A DNA stretch of 64,000 nt from Triticum aestivum (Eukaryota; Streptophyta; Magnoliopsida; Poales; Poaceae), in NCBI RefSeq assembly GCF_018294505.1, contig NC_057810.1, positions 703,897,622 to 703,961,621 on the forward strand. The letters are read 5' to 3'. Of the stretch, positions 55,377-64,000 are shown piece after piece (within the stretch, counting starts at the first letter, position 1; every line of letters starts with the position of its first letter). A model generated the notes under the pieces. The model worked only from the letters and a program-made list of their open reading frames with translations, was not told the origin of the DNA and ran no database searches. The position numbers and the translations under genes were made by a program.

Positions 55377-57593
55377 GGCAGATCCCACCGGGATGGATGT
55401 CCGAGCTTCTAGGCAGTAGGCATGCCCTCCCGACCAAGCCGCCGCTGCCAAGGTCAATAAGCCGCGGGCGCTCCAGGCCGCTCTCTGCTAGCGCAGCTTT
55501 CCCAATGACTATGCCGATGTGTACACCAACATCCACCTTCCGCAGGCTGCGTCCCTTGTGCGCTCACAGACAGTAGCGGGGTCCTCTGCAGATGAAGACT
55601 ACACAGTTTGTTCCAACAACCACTACAAGCTCTAAATTGTATATGTTACCTTGACTAGGCCGAATGCCATAATTTTTGGCTTCTAGAGATACGCCCTGTC
55701 GTGTTGGTCACAACGCAATCATGCTGGTGCAACATGGTGTACCTGAGTCTTCGTCAACGATAATTGCCCTCTTAATTTTCAAGCTTCTAGGCTATACTGT
55801 AGTCGGTCAGAAACAATCTATATGTGTTAGTGTGAAATGTTACCCTCTCTCTCCCTCTCTCTCATTGTAATGTTATTCTGGAGGTTTCTACTTCTCTCCC
55901 GGAACAAACGTGTCTTTGAGAAGGAGCTAAAAGAAAGTTTTCGAGGACCCCCTCCCTAATTCCTTGGCGCAGCTCCCTCCACTCAATGCCCCGGCGTAGG
56001 CCCAAGTTTAGTTGGGCGAGGGCTTCCCCTCGTGTACAGTCGTAGACCATAGTATAGTCACGGTTTCGATAAATCGGATCTGGCTTTGAGCTTTGCCCAA
56101 TGTCTCTCCTTCTAGATCTTGCCGTGCTGGCTGTCGGAGTAGGAAAAATGGCAGATCCCACCGGGGGATGGATGTCCGAGCTTCTAGGCAGTAGGCATGC
56201 CCTCCTGACCAGGCCGCCGCTGCCAAGGTCAATGAGCCGCGGGCTCTCCAGGCCGCTCTCTGCTAGCGCAGCTTGCCCAATGACTGTGCCGATGTGTACA
56301 CCAACATCCACCTTCCGCAGGCTGCGTCCCTTGTGCGCTCACGGACAGTAGCGGGGTCCTCTGCATATGAAGACTACACTGTTTGTTCCAACGACCACTA
56401 CAAGCTCTAAATTGTATATGTTACCTTGACTAGGCCGAATGCCACAATTTTTGGCTTCTAGAGATACGCCCTGTCGTGTTGGTCACAACGCAATCATCCT
56501 GGTGCAACACGGTGTACCTGAGTCTTCGTCAACGATAATTGCCCTCTTAATGTTCAAGCTTCTAGGCTATAATGTAGTCGGTCAAAAACAATCTATATGT
56601 GTTAGTGTGAAATGTTACCCTCTCTCTCCCTCTCTCTCATTGTAATGTTATTCTGGAGGTTTCTACTTCTCTCCCAAAACAAACGTGTCTTCGAGAAGGA
56701 GCTAAAAGAAAGTTTTCGAGGACCCCCTCCCTAATTCCTTGGCGCAGCTCCCTCCACTCAATGCCCCAGCGAAGGCCCAAGTTTAGTTGGGCGAGGGCTT
56801 CCCCTCTTGTACAGTCGTAGACTGTAGTATAGTCAGGGTTTCGATAAATTAGATCTGGCTTTGAGCTTTGCCCAATGTCTCTCCTTCTAGATCTTGCCGT
56901 GCTGGCTGTCAGAGTAGGAGAAATGGCAGATCCCACTAGGATGGATGTACGAGCTTCTAGGCAGTAGGCATGCCCTCCCGACTAGGCCACCGCTGCCAAG
57001 GTCAATGAGCCGCGGGCGCTCCAGGCCGCTCTCTATTAGCGCAGCTTGCCCAATGACTGTGTCGATGTGTACACCAACATCCACCTTCCGCGGGCAGCAT
57101 CCCTTGTGTTCTCACGGATAGTAGCGGGGTCTTCTGTAGATGAAGACAAAATTGTTTATTCCAACAACCACTACAAGCTCTGAATTGTATATGTTACCTT
57201 GACTAGGCCGAATGCAACAATTTTTGGCTTCTAGAGATACGCCCTGTCGTGTTGGTCACAACGCAATCATGCTGGCGCAACACGGTGTAGCTGAGACTTC
57301 GTCAACGATAATTTCCCTCTTAATTTTCAAGCTTCTAGTGTAGTCGGTCAAAAACAATCTATGTGTGTTAGTGTGAAATGTTACTCTCTCTCTCCCTCTC
57401 TCTCATTGTAATGTTATTCTGGAGGTTTCTACTTCTCTCCCAAAACAAACGTTTCTTCAAGAAGGAGCTAAAAGAAAGTTTTTGAGGACCCCTCCCTAGT
57501 TCCTCAGCGCAGCTCCCTCCACTCTCTGCCCCGACGAAGGCCCAAGTTTAGTTGGGCGAGGGCTTCTCCTCTTGTACAGTCATAGACCGTAGT
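55377..57593. repeat. Tandem triplication of a ~774-bp unit of unknown origin
   Basis: Reference points gatccca at 55381, 56154 and 56929 give periods of 773 and 775 bp. Two units are complete and the third is cut by an LTR at 57594. Units differ by scattered substitutions and small indels. On the minus strand two frames recur in the copies: one with VGVHIG.VIG.AALAESGLE.PRLIDLGSGG, the other with VYDCTRGEALAQLNLGLR. These could be shadows or remnants of an exon, and I recognise neither. A CT-rich microsatellite (tctctctccctctctctc) is conserved in every unit. Confidence 0.85.
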
Positions 57594-57879
57594 TGTAGTC
57601 AGTGAGGGAGTCCTGGATTAGGGAGTATCCGGACAGCCGGACTATACACATCGTCCGGACTATTGGAGCATGAAGATACAAGACTCAAGACTCCGTCCCG
57701 TGTCTGGATGGGACTCTCCTTTGCGTGGAAGACAAGCTTGGCGATCCGGATATTGTATTTCCTTCCTTGCAACCGACTCCATGTAAACCCTAGCCCTCTC
57801 TGGTGTCTGTATAAACCGGAGAGGATGGTCCTTAGAAGGCCGATCACAATTACAATCATACCATCATAGGCTAGCTTCT
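57594..57879 (+). mobile_element. Start of a gypsy-type LTR, cut by element Z
   Basis: The sequence tgtagtcagtgagggagtcc followed by cggacagccggactat and cctagccctctctggtgtct matches the start of an abundant Triticeae LTR of gypsy type that I recognise but cannot name with certainty. It interrupts the third 774-bp unit and is itself cut at ctagcttct by element Z. Its remainder must lie outside the window. Confidence 0.65.
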
Positions 57880-59410
57880 TGAAAGTGCGTTATATTGACT
57901 AGAGGGGGGGGGGTGAATAGGCGATTTTTATGAATTCTTCACTTGAGGAATTTGCCGGTGAGGAAATTCCTTAGCGAAGAACTACTAGCAGCGGAATATG
58001 TACTCAGAAGTAAGTATAACAGGATACAAACATAGTCATCATGATGAAATGAAGACAAGCACAGAGTACAAAAAGCGTAAACACATGATAACACAAGATG
58101 AAGACAAACAGACCGAAGAAATTGAACTGAGGAAATTGAGAAAGTCTTCAGTCAAAGTCTTCAAACACAGATATGAACAATCACTCAACACAGTAATGAG
58201 GAAATGAAAGAGTTGAGGAAATAGAACCAGTAAGGTTGGTGAAGACAATGATTTGGTAGACCAGTTCCAACTGTTGTCTCAGTTGTATGTCTGGTTGGAG
58301 CGGCTGAGCATTTAAACTCGAGGACACGCAGTCCCGGACATCCAGTCGCTGAGCACGCATCTCAAGACACCAAGTCCTCACCGTATTCTCCTTGAACTAA
58401 GATCACACAGATCTCGTCCAATCACTCGTGGTAAGTCTTCAGGCGACTTCCAAACCTTCACAGACTCGGTCACTCGGCGATCCACAATTCCTCTTGGATG
58501 CTCTAGACCATGACGCCTCACCATCTTGAAGAAGCAGAGTCTTCAAAGGTAACAAGCGTCGGATCCACGCATGATCAATCTCTTCAGTGACGCTCAATCA
58601 CTTTGGGTTTGGGATTTTCCTCACTTGATGATTTTCGCTCAAAGTCCTCGGAGAATGGGTTGCTCTCAAATGACAAGTGTCAGTTTCTCTCGGAGCAGCC
58701 AACCAGCTAGTGGTTGTAGGGGGCGGTTATTTATAGCCTAGGGAGCAGCCCGACAAGATAAGACATAAATGCCCTTGTCTGATATGACCGTTAGGTGGAT
58801 AAGATATTTTGGGACAGCTGGCGCGCAACACAGCAACGGTCGGAAATTTGACTATCAAATTCCTCAGGGCTATCATGTTCCTCACTGTGTGGTAATCCGC
58901 ACTGGCGAATTCCTAACTCCTCAGTCAGAACAAATTCCTCAGTGACCAGAAGAACTTCGTCTCTGTCACTGAAGAAATTGACTGAACTGTATGAGATTTC
59001 CAAAGGCTTCACTCGAAGGGTTTGGTAGGTTTAGGATTTTGAGTTGAGCATCACTTGGAAATTTTTCCTTAGTATTTCCTCGACCTCCTTTAACAGTACG
59101 GTGTTTCCTATGACTCAAGAAAGAGAAAAACAAAACTATGAAAACGAAAGTCTTCAAGCTTCATATTCCTCGCATGAATATCAAGTCTTCACGGTAACAC
59201 CAATTTCTTCACTTTCAAAGTCTTCATGAAAGTCTTCAGAAATACCAAAATCTTTAGTCGAAGATATTCATTTTTAGGGGTCGACTTTCCCTGTAAATAT
59301 CAAACTCCTCATAGACTTATAGACCTGTGTACACTTAAAAACGCATTAGTCCCTTAACCTATAAGTCTTCAATACACCAAAATCACTACGGGGCACTAGA
59401 TGCACTTACA
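57880..59410 (-). repeat. Element Z 3' LTR (1531 bp)
   Basis: It starts tgaaagtgcgttatattgac, with a poly-G near 57904, and ends atgcacttaca. It is dense in cttcac/tcctca motifs. Its partner LTR is outside the window, so the borders rest on the TG...CA ends and the adjoining purine tract. Confidence 0.75.
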
Positions 59411-59426
59411 ATCTCCCCCTTTTTGG
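59411..59426 (-). other. Element Z polypurine tract
   Basis: The plus strand is atctccccctttttgg; the minus strand is the SIRE-lineage tract CCAAAAAGGGGGAGAT. Confidence 0.8.
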
Positions 59427-59952
59427 TGATTGATGACAATATAGGTTAAGTTTTCAACGGGGATGAACATATGAAGTGTAAGTACTGATATTGAGGAATT
59501 TGATTGCAAGATATAGAAGAACTCCCCCTGAAGATGTGCATAGTGAGGAATTTGCTTTTGAAGCAATGCACACTTGAAGAGTTGAATCATGGAGATCTCC
59601 CCCTATATCTTGTAATTCATACACGCATTTGACATATGATATGAAGAATTTGAAATGCATGATGAAATATGGTGCCTGATAAAATTCAGCATGCGTGCAG
59701 TAACATTAATGAGGAACAAGCATGCAGAATAACATAGCAAGAGTATCAAAGCACAGTGCATCAAAAGTATCAGGGCACCATCGGGTTTAAGATTACAACT
59801 CGATCCAATAAAGTTTTAGAAGAACGAGAGTTGTAACTTAACAAAAAAACACCCATATAATAGACCCGCTTGAAGACTAACTCAAATTTCTCCCCCTTTG
59901 TCATCGAATGACCAAAAGGATCGAAACTGAGGACTAATGCCCCTGAAGAATA

Positions 59953-62900
59953 TCAAGTTGATGGAGGAGCGCCAACGTTGTTGGGGTCGGTTGTTGTAGT
60001 AGGGCCTGCCGTAGTATCGTCCAAGTTTTCATTTTCATCAGTCTCGCGTGATGAAGAATAGGAGCTGGCCACCAAGGAAGGAACTTTGACCTTCTTGAAT
60101 TTCTTCGATGGAGGTGTAGACCAGTCAAATTTCTCCTTGAGACCCATATTCTTCAGATCTGCAGCGCTGTAGACATGAGAGAGAACAACCCAGGTACGGT
60201 TGAAGGTTTCATGGAGGTAGTATTGGTTTTTCTTCACGACATTGTGTGTTGAGGTCATGTTGTAAAGAATTGAACCAAACTGACGCTTGACCCATTTATG
60301 ATTGCGATCAACCTTCTGATGAAGACTGAGGAGTAACTCATGATCAGTCATCACCATGGGAGCTGTGGCTTGAGGATTTTGCTTGGCGGCAGAGTCGTGT
60401 GTGGCAGAGTCATAATTGGTGGAGTAGGATGCAGCCTTGCGAAATTGACCATCCAATGGACGAATGCCTTCATCTATCATAGCAAATGCCTTGCCTTTGT
60501 CATCAGCTGAGGAATATGTCCGTTTGAGGACTTCAATGGGAGGCAAGTAGCTGCCATGGTTCAAAGTGTCAGCTTTGTAATTTAGTGAAGCCCTTGTCCT
60601 GATGAATCTCATTATCCATGGTGCATAAGGCTTCAGCTCAAATGGTGACATAGCAATATTCGCCAGAGTCCTCATGAAGAAATCATGGAAGTTGACGAGA
60701 ACGCCATGAATGATATTGAAAAGCATGTTCTTCATGATGCCAACGACCTCTTCATCATTTGAGTCATGGCCTTTGATAGGACTCATTGTCTTCGTCAGAA
60801 TGCGATAGACAGTCCGAGGCACATATAGTAAGTCCTTGACGAGGAATATGGTTTGAGGAGCCTGCCCTGGCTTCAAAGGCTTCATCAACACTTGCATGAA
60901 ATGATTTGAAAGTTCAGGTTCACTGTAGACACAACGAGCACCGTCAAGGGGAGGACTGAGTGGGAGGGCATGAAGCAATTCAGTTGCTGGTGCCTTGTAG
61001 TGAGTATTTTCAGACATCCAGTCCAACACCCATGAATTCACATCTTCAGAGTTTGCTGTGATGTGCAGCGTTGCATAGAATTGAAGAATGAGTTCTTCAT
61101 TCCAGTCACAGATGTCAGTGCAGAAATTTAACAGTCCATCATCGTGAAGAACACTAAGGACTTGTTCGAAGCACGACAGAGACTCCATGTCTACATGAGG
61201 AATGTGTTCATGATCGAAGACTTTGTCTTTGTTGAACAGTGCTGAGGAATAGAAATTAGCTTGACTTGCTGTCCAGAAACGCCTCTTCCTTATGCGAGCA
61301 GAGTCATAGGGGTTATAGTCAGTGAAGAACACATGCTCGCTGAAGAAATCTTCAGCCTTGAACTTTTGCTTCTTTGAGAATGGATCCGTTGGCTTGGGCA
61401 CTGGAGTGTCAGTGAGTTGCATCACAACCTCAGGAATCGCAATCCTAGGTTCTTCAGGCTGAGGAATTTATGGTTCCTCTTCAGTAGCAGGCTGCGTGTT
61501 CAAAGGTTCAACAACATCAGCTTCTTCAGCACTAGCGACTGGAATGTCTTCATGCACAGACGAAGTGGGATGAGTTTCTTCAGAGCCCATTTGAACAGTT
61601 GGTGCAGGGGACTGAGGTATTTGTTGAAGTGGGATGAAGAGTGGAGTATTGGGGTGCTGACTTTCCCAAAAGTCATCATTCATCACTGGCGTTGTGCAGC
61701 CAATGTCCATGTCTTCATCTTCAATTTCTTCAACGCCAGCCTCTTCAGCTGTGAACTGAGGCATTTGCGAGGAAGGAACAGTCGTTGAAGGGATCACATC
61801 CACTTCAATTTCTTCATCAACCTGCTCTGACGAAGCAGCAGATTGATGTTCTTCATTAGATCCGCTTGGGATCACATATTCCTCACCAAAAGGAACAAGG
61901 TCCTTTGATGACATGGTGGAAATTGGAACAGCATCAATTGGATTTTAAATAGAGCTTGTCAGAGGCTTCATCTTCTTTGATGCTGAAGATTCTGAAGCAC
62001 TGGATGCTTTCCTTTTCTTCACTGCAGCTCGCTCTACAGCCCTGGTCTTCTTCACATCGAATGCACATGGAAGAATTGGAGTTGGTGTAGGCGCAAGAGG
62101 AGCTGAGGAATCTGGTTGAATTTCCTCAGGCGCAACTGATGCAGTTGCCCTGACATTTTCAGTTTCTTCAGGCGCACCACTAGTGGATGCCCTGACAATT
62201 TCTGCAGCGGCTGGAATGGAGTCATCAGCCCTGGAACTAGCATTTTGTTCAGTAGCCTGAATGTCATCAGCGATGCTGGCATGTTCTTCAGTTGGCTGAG
62301 CAGATGCTTCAACATGAGGAATTTCTTGTTGCGATGGGGCTGCAACATTTGTGAATTTCTCAGTCAGTTTCACAAACCTGACTTTGGCTCCTTGCCAATC
62401 AGCATAGTAAGTATTGAAGTCATTGCTGAGGGTTTTGATTTCAGCTAGAATCTTGAGGAGTTCATCAGGTGTCATATTGACAACGTTATTCTTCAGGAGC
62501 TTCTCCTTTCTGAACTGAGTCTTCTTGATCTGCCTGGCCTTCTCAAATTTCCATTTCTCTTCAGTGATGAAATGGTTCAACATGTGACTTTGACCAGGAG
62601 TCAACTTGAAATCCGGCATAGGAGTATTTGGATCCTTGTGCCAGAGATCAATGTAATCAAGGATCGCCCTTGGATCCAAAAGCAGTGGCACATTTGTGCC
62701 TTTGGCTCTAGTGGCCCTTTCTTGTCGGTCTCTGATGATTTCTGCAAGTTCATCATCATCAGCTTCATCGTCAGATGGCACGTGGAAAGCAACCTGTTTC
62801 TTCTTCGGACTAGGCCGAGTACCTCGACCAGCCGTTGCCTTAATCTTCAACAGAGTGGGGCCTGATGAAGATTTTGGTGCAGCTGAGGAACTTGCTGAGG

Positions 62901-63576
62901 CACCAGAGGCAATAGAGATGCCTATTGTCCTTTGGCATGTAGCCAGATGTACAGGTGTTGAGGACTTTGCCGGAGCAGCTGAGGACTTTGGAGGAGGAGC
63001 AGTGGTTGGTACTGGCCGTGAGGGCTTTGAGGAATCTGGCCGTGAGGGCTTTGAAGATTCTGGCCGTGAGGGCATTGCTGAGGAACTTGGCCGTGAGGGC
63101 ATAGTTGGTGAAGCACTTGGCTTGTGAGCAGGGTTCTTTGCCATTGATTTTCTTGGCTTGACAGAGGCCTCAGTGGTAGTAGCAGCAGCAGAGTCTTCAT
63201 TGAATTTCCTCACTGCTTCTTTAGCTTGTCTCGCCAACTTAGCTTGGCGCTTGGCCCATTCTTCAGAAAAATCCTCACCACGCTTGATGCTGGTGGGGTC
63301 AGCTCTTTGGCCAGGTGCCAATGGAGCTCTTGGGCATGGAGGATTAAGTGATAATTTCTTCATATACTTTGGAGTCACATATCTGTACTCCCTCCATTCT
63401 CTTGCCCATCTCCGTTCAATCTTCTATATGCGCACCTTGCGCTGAGTTTTGGTTTCTTTTCAATACTTAGCCTCATCAGGTGTGCAATAATCAACATAGA
63501 GGTCCTCATGGATTTCAAAAGCAGTCATGCCCTCTAGCTTCTTTCCTCCTTTCTGCGGCCTCTTACCATCAGCCAT
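59953..63576 (-). pseudogene. Element Z long ORF of ~1200 codons with four in-frame stops, unknown/envelope-position protein
   Basis: From the ATG at 63576 (MADGKRPQKGGKKLEG) one frame continues to 59953, broken only by stops at 63462-63460 (TGA), about 63426-63424 (TAG), 61947-61945 (TAA) and 61470-61468 (TAA). There are no frameshifts. N-terminal part: basic, then a Ser/Pro repeat (SRPESSKPSRPDSSKPSRP, about 63070) and a Lys-rich helix. Middle: an acidic low-complexity stretch (about 61900-61500). C-terminal ~490 residues: a globular-looking region with FCTDICDWNEELILQFYATL (about 61120), reminiscent of the 'putative plant transposon protein' domain (PF20167). Its place beside the 3' LTR is where SIRE elements carry an envelope-like ORF. 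I see no transmembrane segment or fusion motif, so envelope function is not supported. It is currently a pseudogene. Confidence 0.7.
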
Positions 63577-64000
63577 ATTCTTCAGATGAGGAATTTGAAC
63601 AATTGAATTTTCTGAAGAAGTGTGCAACTTTTCTTCGAGGAACGCTGCAAATGAGTTAAGTTGATGAGAACCTAGTGATTCAGTAGCGGACATGAGTACC
63701 TGTGAACAGAGTATAGTTGCGAGGAATTTGGAGAGGTCATATGCGTTCTCAGAAGATTTTTCAAAAAGAACAAGTTTGAGGAATTTAACCAGATGAGCCT
63801 TGAAGAATTTCACTAAGCGTTCTTTGTCTTAGGTTCCAGAGTTGTATAGATCGAAGATCCACAGAATTGAGGAATCTTGAAGAAAAACGATGCTTAGAGA
63901 AACGAATCAAGAACAGATGACTTGTGAGGTGTTTTGTGTGTGAGGATTTGAAGAATAAAACACCTTTGAAGATTTTGTTGTGAAATTTTGAATCAAAAGG
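63577..64000 (-). other. Upstream part of element Z interior
   Basis: The reading frame of the long ORF stays open upstream to 63813, but the MADG start is the better context because the extension is Phe/Lys-rich and lacks similarity. The rest (63814-64000) shows no gene. Confidence 0.4.

Larger units (their letters stand above)
57880..64000 (-). mobile_element. Element Z: SIRE-like copia element, partial (runs off the window)
   Basis: An LTR (57880-59410) is followed by a purine tract read on the minus strand (CCAAAAAGGGGGAGAT). This places the 3' LTR at left and the element on the minus strand. The interior holds additional AGGGGGAG tracts (near 59524, 59599 and 59891) and one long decayed antisense ORF. 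No gag, RT or integrase is seen in the visible 4.6 kb. Either pol lies beyond the right edge or the element is non-autonomous. Confidence 0.75.

Noticed and set aside
55324..57084. Protein-like minus-strand frame with GVHIG and LIDLGSGG repeated in each 774-bp unit
   Set aside because: It repeats because the DNA repeats. It is short, lacks splice context and matches no family I recognise, so it is kept only as a finding.
59953..63576. Envelope gene of a retrovirus-like element
   Set aside because: Position fits, but I see no signal peptide, membrane anchor or fusion peptide. Only a weak resemblance to a plant transposon-protein domain.

Overview
The window is plant nuclear DNA built almost entirely from nested transposable elements. 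The element set fits a Triticeae grass (wheat, Aegilops or barley relatives): an Angela/BARE/WIS-type copia element, SIRE-type copia elements, an Athila-like gypsy element primed by tRNA-Asp, and a large Triticeae-style CACTA transposon. I cannot name the species or chromosome from sequence alone. I found no confident single-copy host gene. All recognisable coding sequence belongs to mobile elements.

Left block (1-23067). An unassigned flank (1-1050) and a decayed antisense LINE fragment (about 1055-2060) are followed by a retrotransposon LTR ('LTR I', 2100-23067). LTR I has been split twice. A SIRE-type copia element ('X', 2478-20134, minus strand) entered it with target-site duplication (TSD) aacac. 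X's own 5' LTR was then split by an Athila-like non-autonomous element ('Y', 10913-19282, TSD cctcc). Further on, LTR I was hit by a solo LTR of its own family ('LTR II', 20804-22531, TSD accgg).

Middle (23068-29567). Two diverged direct copies of a sequence of about 1.3 kb (23068-24362 and 25133-26420) lead into a short RNase H-like remnant and then a GC-rich, CpG-rich stretch that looks low-copy. That stretch carries two MITE-like inverted-repeat elements.

Right block (29568-55008). A short-LTR copia element ('W', minus strand) is split in its reverse transcriptase by an Angela-type element (30797-51069, TSD gtatc). Angela's 3' LTR is in turn split, a few bases from its end, by an 11.6 kb CACTA transposon (39458-51062, TSD ccc). 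The CACTA element is the youngest and best preserved. It carries an uninterrupted TNP2-type transposase gene, a small two-exon gene for a predicted coiled-coil membrane protein, a 143-codon ORF of unknown role, and a seven-exon TnpA-like gene that ends in a Ulp1/C48-peptidase-like domain and has a single 1-nt lesion. Both of its main transcription units start at matching TATA modules that abut the same palindromic repeats.

Far right (55009-64000). Low-copy DNA continues from 29567, followed by a tandem triplication of an unidentified unit of about 774 bp. Next comes the start of a gypsy-type LTR (57594-57879), split by another SIRE-like copia element ('Z', 57880 to beyond the window). Z carries one long antisense ORF with four in-frame stops.

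Cuts and TSDs give the relative order of events: host DNA, then W, then Angela, then CACTA; and separately LTR I, then X, then Y.
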